A DNA stretch of 64,000 bases, taken from NCBI GenBank assembly GCA_009838845.1, contig VXRD01000170.1, positions 42,235 to 106,234 of the forward strand, given 5' to 3'. This stretch comes from Gemmatimonadota bacterium. Lineage in GTDB: Bacteria > Latescibacterota > UBA2968. The translations under genes were made by a program, and so were the position numbers. Below the pieces are notes generated by a model. That model was given only the letters and a program-made list of their open reading frames with translations, made no database searches and had not been told where the DNA came from. Shown here one piece after another: positions 27,428-36,025 of this stretch. Position 1 is the stretch's first letter; every line of letters begins with the position of its first letter.

Positions 27428-28620
27428 TCGTGTTCTCCCATTAACGATTGCCAGCGTATAGCCACATACAACACATAAATTCCCACGATCAGCGTGGGCA
27501 ACAACAATCCCAATCGCGTGGCCTGATTCGACTGTCCACCCCCACCACCGCGTCTCATCCCCTGCGGCTGCACCTGTGCATTGACGCCCTCATCTTTTGT
27601 TTCACTTTTTATCCCACCGCGTTCATCAGGAGGGCGATACGCCTGCTCGCGACTACCGCGGTCACTCGCGGTGGAAACCGCATCACCCGTAGTCGCAGTT
27701 ACAGCACCTTCTCCTTTTAACGCGCGGCGGTCTGGATAAATCAACTGCTGCTGCACCGCCGGTAACTTCTCCGACCAGGACCGAACATTTTCTGCCACTG
27801 GTGTCGACACCTTTTCGGTCAAAGGCGCGGCTTTTCCCAGTGTCAGCGATGGAGAACGGGCGCGTTCCCGATTGTAAAGTGGCACACTCAGGTTGCCCTC
27901 ACGCGCTAAATCTGCTCTTAATTTTTTTCGTCGAGCCTGCAAAATAGCGAGTTGTTGGGCAAAGGTGTGATAATCCATCGCCTGTTGCCGCACAGCCTTA
28001 GATATGGCGGGTGCGCTTTCTGCAAGCGCGCGATCAATCGCACCCTGGTCAAATGTGATAGCCATATCTACAAACCCAAACATTCGCATGCCCCAAATCG
28101 GTTGCGCGCCGGGAATATCTGGCATCGGATGGGCATAAGTAATTTCCGTTGCCCGTCCTCCTGAAGTCTCCCATGCCCCATTGGAAACCACAATGGGGTA
28201 CAACCTTCCAACACCATCTTTCAAATACAAACCACCCATAAAACCACTCTCTACCCTATCCGTATCCCAACACCTCACGCGCAGGCGATTTTGTCCTTGA
28301 AAATACAAATCTGGAACGGTCACTTCCACGGGTGTCAACCGGGTCTCACCCACGGGAAAATCATTGAGCCAAACCCGCGCTTCGTCATCCGCCCAAAAAA
28401 TCATCACAGCCGTCATTCCCTCGGGCAGCACGCGATCGGGACGCGCCTCGGGCAGCTTCTTCAACACCTCGGCATCTGCCACCTGCATCATCCGCACGAG
28501 ACTATCTACGGCGGCGGACACATCGTTGTATTCCCGTCGGACTGCCGACACATCCCTCTCCATCGCCTCCGCATAACTGCTTGCAAACAGCAATAGAATC
28601 ACGAGGTTCACCAAACGCAT
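27424..28620 (-). CDS. Exported membrane-anchored protein of unknown family, partner of ExbB/ExbD-like pair
   Basis: 398 residues starting at ATG 28620, four bases after the upstream stop; a longer frame to 28764 lies inside the dehydratase gene and is rejected. It has a signal peptide (MRLVNLVILLLFASSYAEA), a short coiled region (VRREYNDVSAAVDSLVRMMQ), a beta-sandwich-like domain (VMIFWADDEARVWLNDFPVGETRLTPVEVTVPDLYFQGQNRLRVRC), a helical part (ARRKKLRADLAREG), a low-complexity Gly/Arg/Gln stretch and a C-terminal membrane helix (LGLLLPTLIVGIYVLYVAI). No family is recognised. Overlapping coding with the ExbB-like gene points to a physical complex. Confidence 0.78.
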   Translation of the reverse strand: MRLVNLVILLLFASSYAEAMERDVSAVRREYNDVSAAVDSLVRMMQVADAEVLKKLPEARPDRVLPEGMTAVMIFWADDEARVWLNDFPVGETRLTPVEVTVPDLYFQGQNRLRVRCWDTDRVESGFMGGLYLKDGVGRLYPIVVSNGAWETSGGRATEITYAHPMPDIPGAQPIWGMRMFGFVDMAITFDQGAIDRALAESAPAISKAVRQQAMDYHTFAQQLAILQARRKKLRADLAREGNLSVPLYNRERARSPSLTLGKAAPLTEKVSTPVAENVRSWSEKLPAVQQQLIYPDRRALKGEGAVTATTGDAVSTASDRGSREQAYRPPDERGGIKSETKDEGVNAQVQPQGMRRGGGGGQSNQATRLGLLLPTLIVGIYVLYVAIRWQSLMGEHE

Positions 28621-28624
28621 TTTC

Positions 28625-29749
28625 TCAAAAATCCGCAAAAGATCCGTCATCTTCATGCCAGAACATCCCGCGCAGGCGATAAGATTCATCGCGCAAAGCC
28701 TCGAGTGCATCATCGTCCATATCCACACCCAAACCCGGCTCAGTTGGCAATTCAATAAAACCATCTCGAAAAATTAGAGGCGTCTTAAACAAGTCTTCTC
28801 CACGGTTATGACCGCCCTCGCAAATCAACAAATTTGGAATCGTTGCCATTACATGCACCGACGCTGCCACCCCCACAGGCCCGGCCGCATTGTGAGGCGC
28901 AATCGCCATATTGTGAATCTCTGCCATCCCCGCGATCTTTTTCAATTCTAACATACCCCCACAATGGCGAATATCCGGTTGCAAAATCGCGCACATCTCT
29001 CGCTCGATGAGTTCGCGAAATCCCCAGCGCGTCAAATGCCGTTCGCCCGTGGCAATGGGCACAGTTGTACCCCGGGACAGCGCCAATAACGCCTCGTTAT
29101 TTTCCGGATGACACGGCTCTTCTGCGAACAGTAGGTGCAGCGGCTCCAACTCCTTCACCAGAATCGCGGCCATCGTCGGACTCAACCGCCGGTGCAAATC
29201 CACTGCAATATCGACCGAATAGCCCACCGCTTCGCGCACCGCAGCAACGCGCGAAACCATAAAATCTATTTTTTCTGGCGTATCGACAAATCTCACAGGA
29301 CTCGGCGAAGTCCCCATCTTCACAGCGCGAAAGCCCTCTGCCACCTTCTGGCTTGCAGCCTCCGCACATTCCTCTGGCGTCGTCCCGCCCGTCCCTGTGT
29401 ACACGCGAATGCGATCGCGAACTTTCCCACCCAAAAGTTTCCAGACCGGCAGCCCCACCATTTTGCCAAACACATCCCACATCGCCATCTCAATCCCACT
29501 CAGCGCACCGACCAACACCGGCATACTCCGGCTATAACTCGAGCGATACATCGCCTGCCAGTGATCTTCGATATTCAACGGATCTTTGCCCACCAGGTAC
29601 TCGGCCATATCCTCTACAGCCTGTGCCACCACGCGCCAATGCTCGTAATTCATCGGCTCGCCATATCCCACCAATCCCTCATCCGTAAACATCTTCAAAA
29701 TCATCGCCCGACCCCGAATGGGAATCGTCTCAAACCCCGTAATTTTCAT
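28625..29749 (-). CDS. Galactonate-dehydratase-like enolase-superfamily enzyme
   Basis: 374 residues from ATG 29749; the frame extends upstream to 29830 through a repeat element and is rejected. The residues correspond closely to the D-galactonate dehydratase set: Asp184, His186 (DLH), Glu210 (AEEP), Glu236 (TGER), Asp259 (QPDIRHCGG) and His286 (APHNAAGP). The family dehydrates a sugar acid to a 2-keto-3-deoxy acid. Whether galactonate or another aldonate is used cannot be told. It leads the downstream genes for the periplasmic protein and ExbB/ExbD-like pair, with only four bases between stop and next start. Confidence 0.9.
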   Translation of the reverse strand: MKITGFETIPIRGRAMILKMFTDEGLVGYGEPMNYEHWRVVAQAVEDMAEYLVGKDPLNIEDHWQAMYRSSYSRSMPVLVGALSGIEMAMWDVFGKMVGLPVWKLLGGKVRDRIRVYTGTGGTTPEECAEAASQKVAEGFRAVKMGTSPSPVRFVDTPEKIDFMVSRVAAVREAVGYSVDIAVDLHRRLSPTMAAILVKELEPLHLLFAEEPCHPENNEALLALSRGTTVPIATGERHLTRWGFRELIEREMCAILQPDIRHCGGMLELKKIAGMAEIHNMAIAPHNAAGPVGVAASVHVMATIPNLLICEGGHNRGEDLFKTPLIFRDGFIELPTEPGLGVDMDDDALEALRDESYRLRGMFWHEDDGSFADF

Positions 29750-29764
29750 GACAAAACCTTTTGG

Positions 29765-29882
29765 AACCACAGATAAACGCCGATAGACACAGATGGTTAC
29801 ATCTTTATCCTTCCGAAAATGAGTGATCATTATCCAACGTTGTACCCTCTTTATCGGTGTTCATCTGTGTTCATCTGTGGTT
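29765..29882. repeat. Inverted repeat of the CCACAGAT/ATCTGTGG type
   Basis: AACCACAGAT (29765-29774) is repeated in inverse orientation as ATCTGTGGTT (29873-29882), and further shorter matches lie inside both arms (GCCGATAGACACAGATGG and TATCGGTGTTCATCTGTG). This resembles a widespread intergenic repeat family. Its right arm overlaps the end of the epimerase gene and contains that gene's stop codon (29871-29873). Confidence 0.7.
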
Positions 29883-30722
29883 GCTTTGTGCCTTTTGAAT
29901 AATCTCTGCAATCTCCCCCGCAAACCGGATCTGACTGTCATCCTCTGGCGCATATCCCACAACGCGCCTTGCATTGTCGATATTCCAGAACCGGTGCGTA
30001 TTCCCACTAATGCCAAAAAACACCTGAAACGGCACCCCATTTTCATCTTCAATATTCTCTGTCTCAATACTCTTAATCACCAGTTGAGATAAATCCCGCG
30101 CACTCAAATACGCGCCCAATTCGCGGTGCAACTGCTTCAAATTATCGGCCGACTGCCCTTCCATAATGGTGTCTCGGGGCGCGCCAATGCGGATGTGGAC
30201 ACTCTCCAGCCGCTTGCCGTTGGTCGCATTGCCCGTTGCAAACACAAAGGCCAGATGTTCGTACGACGACTTTGCCCAACCATAAAAATTATCAGACAGA
30301 GGCAGCATATCAGTCGTGGCAAAATCCAATCGGTCAGCCCAGATCAACCGCTCGTAAAAATCGCATGCGTGATTTGAACTCATCACAACAATGCGTTTCA
30401 CACCCTCTTCGACACACGTCTGGTACACATTGTGGCACATCCGAATATTATCGGATTCCTTCCAATAATCCGTGTGCTGCCAATCTACAGTCCCCTTAAA
30501 CCCGCTGTGTACCACGGCATCGGCACCTCGAAAATGGGCGCGATACGCATCCCGATCCGGATTTTCCAAATCCACAACTTGCACGCCTTCAACTTCATCG
30601 CCCTCGCGGTTGGTCGCCTTCACATCCAACAATGTCAGATCGTACCTCTCGCGCAATGCCGGCAACATCCGCCCCGCCACATAGCCCGATGCACCTGTTA
30701 GAACAACCTTTTTCTTCGCCAT
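29871..30722 (-). CDS. NAD-dependent epimerase/dehydratase family protein
   Basis: 283 residues, an extended SDR. The cofactor motif is TGASGYVAGR (residues 9-18); the active site has MSSNH (Ser-containing strand) and the Tyr/Lys pair in YGWAKSSYE. The protein is short for a sugar epimerase and resembles uronate/hexuronate dehydrogenase-type members, though that is only a guess. It follows NagA by 11 bp and lies upstream of the galactonate-dehydratase-like gene, so an uronate or aldonate route is plausible. The last codons and stop are inside a dispersed repeat arm. Confidence 0.88.
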   Translation of the reverse strand: MAKKKVVLTGASGYVAGRMLPALRERYDLTLLDVKATNREGDEVEGVQVVDLENPDRDAYRAHFRGADAVVHSGFKGTVDWQHTDYWKESDNIRMCHNVYQTCVEEGVKRIVVMSSNHACDFYERLIWADRLDFATTDMLPLSDNFYGWAKSSYEHLAFVFATGNATNGKRLESVHIRIGAPRDTIMEGQSADNLKQLHRELGAYLSARDLSQLVIKSIETENIEDENGVPFQVFFGISGNTHRFWNIDNARRVVGYAPEDDSQIRFAGEIAEIIQKAQSNHR

Positions 30723-30733
30723 ATCGCGTTCCT

Positions 30734-31903
30734 TTATGCAGCCTGATAAACAACCTGCCCCCGCACCACCGTTGCCACCACATCCAATTTCTCCTGTCCA
30801 TCTTCCCAGCGGAACAAAGACAAACTCGCCTCTTTACCGACATCCACAGACCCCACGCGGTCTTCTATCCCCAACAAACGCGCCGGATTAATCGACGTCA
30901 TTTCAATAGCATCGGACAGCGAAGCGTCTGTAAACCGCACGGCATTGGGAATACCACTATCCAGAAATAAACCCGCCCCTGCCAGATAAGGCGTTCCCGC
31001 CAGCGAAATTTTGCCATTGGCGTGCAATTCGCTCTGTCCCAACCCGCTCTCGCTGCCGTAAATACCCGGCGACAGACCAGCGATAGATGCCACATCGCTC
31101 ACCAGACACAGGCGTTCTTTGCCTTTTGCGCGATAAAAACTCTTCAACACCGCAGGCGGCAGGTGAAACCCATCGGGAATAATCCCTGCCCACAACGCAT
31201 CTGCCGCGAGTTGTTCCCATATATAATTGGGATGACGCGGCAACTCGGCATGCGCGCCATTGCCCAGATGGGTTGACATTTGGGCACCGGCGGCAACCGC
31301 CTCCTGGATGCGCTCGGGACTCGCGCCCGAATGACCAATTGAAACAATAACACCCGTTGCAGCCACCTTCTCAATAAATTCCAATGCGCCGTCTCGCTCG
31401 GGCGCAAGCGTAAAAATCGCAATGCGCCCACCAGCCGCTTCTTGATACCGCTGAAATTCATCCCAATCTGGATCGCGCACATGCGCCAGGGGATGCGCTC
31501 CGCGCGGACCATCTTCAGACGCGATATAAGGTCCCTCAACGTGAAACCCGACAAAAGACGCACGCGCGACTTCTGATTCCTCACACGCCTTTGCCAACAG
31601 CGCTAGACCGTGAACCGCATCTTCCTCAGATGAAGTCGTCACCGTGGGACACCACAAACCCGTGCCCGTCCTGTGCATCCACGCCGCTGTCTCCACAATT
31701 TTCTCTACCGTCAAATCTTTGGCTTTATAGTTGATCCCCCCCACGCCATTGACCTGCACATCAAAAATCGCCGGCGCGATCCACACATCATCTCCACCAA
31801 TCGCATCTCCCGCCTCCCTGCGATGAATAGCTGCGATCTTCTCGCCATCTGTTTGCACGGTTACGACCTGCGACGTATCAACCAGTTTGCCCCTAAAATT
31901 CAT
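30734..31903 (-). CDS. nagA: N-acetylglucosamine-6-phosphate deacetylase
   Basis: 389 residues, close to the family's ~380. The NagA pattern is clear: FDVQVNGVGG, Glu123 in HVEGPYI, His191 in SIGHSGA, His212 in THLGNGAH and catalytic Asp270 in VSDVAS. It removes acetate from GlcNAc-6-phosphate in the cytoplasm, feeding amino-sugar catabolism or recycling. THLGNGAH replaces the common THLFNAM. AAGGAGA precedes the ATG. It starts the minus-strand operon; no nagB or nagE is present in the window, and the neighbours act on sugar acids, so the true substrate could be another N-acetyl-hexosamine phosphate. Confidence 0.9.
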   Translation of the reverse strand: MNFRGKLVDTSQVVTVQTDGEKIAAIHRREAGDAIGGDDVWIAPAIFDVQVNGVGGINYKAKDLTVEKIVETAAWMHRTGTGLWCPTVTTSSEEDAVHGLALLAKACEESEVARASFVGFHVEGPYIASEDGPRGAHPLAHVRDPDWDEFQRYQEAAGGRIAIFTLAPERDGALEFIEKVAATGVIVSIGHSGASPERIQEAVAAGAQMSTHLGNGAHAELPRHPNYIWEQLAADALWAGIIPDGFHLPPAVLKSFYRAKGKERLCLVSDVASIAGLSPGIYGSESGLGQSELHANGKISLAGTPYLAGAGLFLDSGIPNAVRFTDASLSDAIEMTSINPARLLGIEDRVGSVDVGKEASLSLFRWEDGQEKLDVVATVVRGQVVYQAA

Positions 31904-32041
31904 AGTCTTATCTCCTTTCTGAGCGCTAAACTACGCGATTTTCTGTACTTAATCAATAATGAATCCATCTGCCTACAATTCATTTGTCCATTATCCCCTG
32001 TCCCATTATCTTGCATACACACCCAAAAATAAACGACTAAT

Positions 32042-33412
32042 ATGACCCGTTCTCAAACCATCGGCCTCATCCTCGGCCCCGCGCTGGCACTGTTTATTTT
32101 TTTCTTCCCAAGTGACCTCGGCATATCTGCCCGCATGGCGCTCGCTTTCACCGCGCTCACCGTTATTTTCTGGACCTTTGAACCCATTCCTATTTCCTAC
32201 ACCGCCATCTTCATCCTCACAGTCTTTCCGCTTCTCGAAATCCTCTCTTTTGAAACCACTTTTCAGGGCTTCTCCGGCAAAGCCGTCTGGCTCGTCTTTG
32301 CCGGAATGGCATTGAGTCTGGGCATTACTGAAACCCCCTTGGGGGCGCGAATGGCCCAAAGCGTCCTCGGTCGCCTGAGTGGATATCGGCAACTCGTCTT
32401 TGGCCTGCACATCCTGGGCCTCACAATGGCACTGCTGATCCCCTCTGGCGTCGTGCGCATCCTCATCTTGATGCCAATGGTCGTCTCTCTGCTCAAAACC
32501 CTCGGCGAAGCCCCCAACTCAAAAGTCAGCGCTGCTCTCGTCCTCTCGCTGACCTGCGCCACGTATTACAGCGGCACGGGCATCCTGACGGCTGGCGTGC
32601 CCAACCTGGTCATTCTCGGCGTTCTGGAATCGCGCGATATCACAATCTACTGGAGCGAATGGGCCTATTATCTCTTTCCCATCATCGGCCTCCTGCGCGT
32701 TGGCCTGCTCTACGGCCTTATCCGCTTGCTATTTCGCCCCTCGAGGGAACCCGATTTCTCGGGCCATTCCGCTATCGCCGCTGTTCCCACACACATGACC
32801 GGTTCCGAAAAAAAAGTACTCGGCATTCTCATCGCAGGTGTTCTCCTGTGGACGACCGATATTATACACGGCATTCACCCGGTCTATATCGGCCTGAGCC
32901 TCGTCCTCCTCTGCTATTTGCCCGGCTGGGGTCCCTTGCCCTTTGACACCATCAAAAAAGTCAATTTTCCCCTTCTCATATTCATTTCCGCGGTTTTTGC
33001 CATCGGTCACGCCCTCGAACAATCTGGCCTCAACCGAGCCCTCGCGTCCGTATTCATACACCATCTCCAAACAGTCGAAACCCCCATTGCCCAACTCGCC
33101 ATCATAGCTTATCTGGCTGTACCATTTGATTTTTTAATGGACACCGCTGCGGTTGGCGGCGTGCTCGCCCCCTTTCTGCTCGACCTCGGGCCTCAACTCG
33201 GCCTGTCGCCCCTCCCCATCGCCCTCAGTCTGGCAATCGGCACAGGCGTGGTTTTCATTCCCTATCAGGGCGCGCCATTTATTGTCGCGTACAGCTTTCG
33301 CTATGCTCGAATGGGTCAATTCATACTCGTGATGTCGCTGATTTCTCTGGTAACGCTCATCGCGCTGCTTCCACTGACCCTGTTATACTGGCGTATAATT
33401 GGATTTATTTGA
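32042..33412 (+). CDS. SLC13/DASS-family anion transporter
   Basis: 456 residues, strongly hydrophobic with about 11-12 membrane helices from residue 8 to the C-terminus. The order of segments matches divalent-anion:Na+ symporters: WTFEPIPISYTAIF after the first helices, a reentrant-type segment near 175-190 (TYYSGTGILTAGVPNLVILG) and a second one near the end (GTGVVFIPYQGAPFIVAYSF). The SNT signature is not exact. It likely imports dicarboxylates or another anion. It is divergent from nagA with 138 bp between the starts, which may hold both promoters although none was clear by eye. Confidence 0.85.
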   Translation: MTRSQTIGLILGPALALFIFFFPSDLGISARMALAFTALTVIFWTFEPIPISYTAIFILTVFPLLEILSFETTFQGFSGKAVWLVFAGMALSLGITETPLGARMAQSVLGRLSGYRQLVFGLHILGLTMALLIPSGVVRILILMPMVVSLLKTLGEAPNSKVSAALVLSLTCATYYSGTGILTAGVPNLVILGVLESRDITIYWSEWAYYLFPIIGLLRVGLLYGLIRLLFRPSREPDFSGHSAIAAVPTHMTGSEKKVLGILIAGVLLWTTDIIHGIHPVYIGLSLVLLCYLPGWGPLPFDTIKKVNFPLLIFISAVFAIGHALEQSGLNRALASVFIHHLQTVETPIAQLAIIAYLAVPFDFLMDTAAVGGVLAPFLLDLGPQLGLSPLPIALSLAIGTGVVFIPYQGAPFIVAYSFRYARMGQFILVMSLISLVTLIALLPLTLLYWRIIGFI

Positions 33413-33445
33413 TTCTATCCCATCGCCGTACAACCCCTTCTATGC

Positions 33446-33474
33446 TTGACAAATACGCCCACACACACTTTAAT
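33446..33474 (+). promoter_or_regulatory. Sigma-70 promoter for the IorA-like gene
   Basis: A perfect TTGACA (33446-33451) is 17 bp from TTTAAT (33469-33474). Transcription would start near 33481, with the ribosome-binding site CAGGAG at about 33504 and the ATG at 33518. Confidence 0.55.
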
Positions 33475-33517
33475 ATTTCCAATGCTATCACCCGATTTTT
33501 CACTCAGGAGTACAAAA

Positions 33518-35128
33518 ATGACCCAAACCATTGACGGAGAACGCGCCCTTGCCTGGGGTGCGGTAGAAGCGGGCGTCGGCGTTGTAACCGGGTATCCCGG
33601 TTCACCCGGCACAAACACATTTAACGCCATGGCCGAAATGGCCAAAGATCACGGGCACCACGCCGAGTGGTGTATCAATGAACGCATTGCCCTGGATATG
33701 GCAGCCGGTGCATCACAGGGCGGCAAGCGCGCGCTCGTATGTCTCAAAAGCGTGGGCATGAACGTCGCGCTCGATACCCTGATGGTGCTCAACATGACCG
33801 GTGTACACGCCGGACTCGTCATTGTCATGGGCGATGACCCCGGCGCATGGGGATCGCAAAACGAGCAAGATACGCGCACCCTTGGTCCCCTGGCCGAACT
33901 TCCAATGCTCGAACCCGCCACGCCAGGGGAAGGCCGCGACATGATAAAATGGGCTTTTGAATACTCGGAAAGCCTGCAATCCATCGTGATATTGCGACTG
34001 ACCAGAAGTTATAGCGTCAGCACGCAAGCCCTTTCCGACTTTCGCCCCGCAGCGCAACACCCCACCCGCGAACCCGACCGCGAGCCAATGAGCTGGATAT
34101 CGGCACTTCGCACAACCGAAGGCAACCACACAGAATTACACGAAAAAATTGCGCGCGCCACCGCACAATTTAGCGACCTGCCCTTCAATAGCATAAATGG
34201 CAATGGAAAGAAAGGCATCATCGCTTGCGGCATGGTACACACCAAACTCCTCGACGCGCTCGATGGAGCAGACACATCTAACCTCTCCATCCTCAAACTC
34301 AGTGCCCTGTACCCCCTTCCGCAAAAACTCATCGCGGACTTTCTCGCAAAGTGCAGCGAAGTACTCGTCGTTGAAGAAGTTGATCCATACATCGAAGACG
34401 CCATCAAAGCCATTGGTTACGACGCCGGTTTTACCCCGCCAATCCTGGGCAAACGCACGGGACATCTCACCAGCGTGGGCGAACTCTTCCGCTGGCAAAT
34501 ACAAAACGCACTCGACAACTATCTCCCTGGTTTCTCGCCAACCACGCGCTACACCGAAGAAAATTGGGAAAGCGAAAAACCCTTTCGCAAAAACCACTGC
34601 GCTGGCTGCCCCTTCACAGAAATCCTTACTGCACTGCGCGAAGAAGCCAATGCCCTCGGTCAAAACCCCTTTATATCTGCCGATCCGGGATGCGTGGTAA
34701 TGGCCGCTCCCATGCTCGACACCAAACTTTCGATGGGATCCGCCATTGGCGTAGCCTGTGGCTTGAGCAAAACGGATATTACCGAACGCACCATTGCGAT
34801 ATGTGGCGACTCCGCCTTTTATCACGGCGGCATCAATGCCCTCGTCCATGCGCGCGCCACAGGTGCGACACCCATTGTTATGGTACTCGACAATGGCGGC
34901 TCGCTCACCACCGGCGGACAAACCACGCCCGACCAGGGCGTTCAAATAAATGGCGAAGCCGGACCGCAAGTCACCATGCGCGACCTCGCTCTTGCATGCG
35001 GAGCGTCGCGAGTCCGCGAAGTCCATGAGCAAGACACCGACGACTATATGCGTAGCGTCTTTCGAGACGCCCTGCAAGATCCCACCCTCAACCTCCTCAT
35101 CGTGCGAAAGCCATGCCATGAAGTGTAA
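33518..35128 (+). CDS. Indolepyruvate:ferredoxin oxidoreductase alpha subunit-like protein, no C-terminal ferredoxin domain
   Basis: 536 residues from ATG 33518 (CAGGAG upstream); the frame extends to 33446 over the promoter. Layout is that of IorA: pyruvate-ferredoxin-type domain I (VTGYPGSPGTN, residues ~20-190), domain II (~235-330), a KNHCAGCPF motif near residue 370, and the thiamine-diphosphate-binding domain (ICGDSAFYHGG, MVLDNGGSLTTGG). Normal IorA continues after IVRxPC with a domain binding two [4Fe-4S] clusters; this protein stops at IVRKPCHEV. No iorB is adjacent. It should act on aryl or other 2-oxoacids, but the electron carrier must be supplied elsewhere. Confidence 0.85.
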   Translation: MTQTIDGERALAWGAVEAGVGVVTGYPGSPGTNTFNAMAEMAKDHGHHAEWCINERIALDMAAGASQGGKRALVCLKSVGMNVALDTLMVLNMTGVHAGLVIVMGDDPGAWGSQNEQDTRTLGPLAELPMLEPATPGEGRDMIKWAFEYSESLQSIVILRLTRSYSVSTQALSDFRPAAQHPTREPDREPMSWISALRTTEGNHTELHEKIARATAQFSDLPFNSINGNGKKGIIACGMVHTKLLDALDGADTSNLSILKLSALYPLPQKLIADFLAKCSEVLVVEEVDPYIEDAIKAIGYDAGFTPPILGKRTGHLTSVGELFRWQIQNALDNYLPGFSPTTRYTEENWESEKPFRKNHCAGCPFTEILTALREEANALGQNPFISADPGCVVMAAPMLDTKLSMGSAIGVACGLSKTDITERTIAICGDSAFYHGGINALVHARATGATPIVMVLDNGGSLTTGGQTTPDQGVQINGEAGPQVTMRDLALACGASRVREVHEQDTDDYMRSVFRDALQDPTLNLLIVRKPCHEV

Positions 35129-35151
35129 TTAAACGCCATTAATACCAACTC

Positions 35152-35188
35152 AAATGCCCCTGTTTCTGCGAATGAAACAGGGGCATTT
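35152..35188. terminator. Strong Rho-independent terminator
   Basis: A perfect 15-bp stem (35152-35166 with 35174-35188) closes a 7-nt loop and runs into T-rich sequence. It lies between convergent genes ending at 35128 and 35215 and can serve both. Confidence 0.92.
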
Positions 35189-35214
35189 TGTTTGCACTAT
35201 TTTGATGGTACAAT

Positions 35215-36009
35215 CTAAAGATTCAGAAGTTTAGCCGCCGTGCGGTATTTGATATCTTCGAGCGCCTCTTCATCGACGGGCAGAATAGCGAGTTTGACAA
35301 GAGCTGGACCAGCATAGGATATGGGCAAGTGCGTGCCAAAAAGAATATGATTCGCACCGCCTTCCTCAATCAAATATCCCAGATCCTTCATCGCATTGGT
35401 ATTTTTGTGCAGACCATAATGAATTTCGGCCAGTGAAAGATCGACGTACCAGTTCAAATCGCGCAGGTCCTCTCGCACCCAGAGCGGTGACCGCGCGAGC
35501 GGACGGGCATTCGGTATAATAATCGCGGCATCGGGCACAGACGCGATCAGATTGGCGAGTTGTGCCAGGTCAACACTCTGGCCCGGATCCATCCAGTGAT
35601 GCTGCCGAACATCTTCGAGTCTGTGCGGAATAAAAACCGGGAGATTGCACTGAGCGCATGCCTGAACGACGCTTCGGCTCTCAGCACCATCGGCCTGATA
35701 GTTGTGATATTGCGGAAAAAGGCGAATCCCCTTCATACCGAAATCAATACAGGCTGTCAGATCATCTTCCCAATGCGGCGACAGAGGATTAATTGTACCA
35801 ACTGGAATAAGGCGATCATGCGGTTCAACATCGCGGGCGAGCCGCTCATTCGCCGATTGTGGATGCCTGTGAAATGCGGCTTCAATATAAGAGACAACAG
35901 CTTTGTCAATACCCGACCGGTCGAGGCGTGTGATAAGCGCATCGGGCGTATTGTCTCGCAAAGAACGAAAAGGCCATATGCCGAGCCAGGCATTTACATC
36001 TATGAGCAT
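35215..36009 (-). CDS. Amidohydrolase 2-family protein
   Basis: 264 residues from ATG 36009; the open frame runs on to 36528 through the next gene in another reading and is rejected. It has a short TIM-barrel pattern of amidohydrolase_2: DVNAWLGIWPFR at the N-terminus, in place of the usual DxHxH, FGMKGIRLFPQYHNY, a VFIPHRLED segment and a C-terminal HILFGTHLPIS. The loss of the N-terminal metal-binding His pair suggests a different metal site or loss of classic activity. It is the last gene of the six-gene operon and a distant paralogue of the gene before it (16 bp upstream). Confidence 0.85.
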   Translation of the reverse strand: MLIDVNAWLGIWPFRSLRDNTPDALITRLDRSGIDKAVVSYIEAAFHRHPQSANERLARDVEPHDRLIPVGTINPLSPHWEDDLTACIDFGMKGIRLFPQYHNYQADGAESRSVVQACAQCNLPVFIPHRLEDVRQHHWMDPGQSVDLAQLANLIASVPDAAIIIPNARPLARSPLWVREDLRDLNWYVDLSLAEIHYGLHKNTNAMKDLGYLIEEGGANHILFGTHLPISYAGPALVKLAILPVDEEALEDIKYRTAAKLLNL

Positions 36010-36025
36010 TTTTTGTTTTCTTTCT

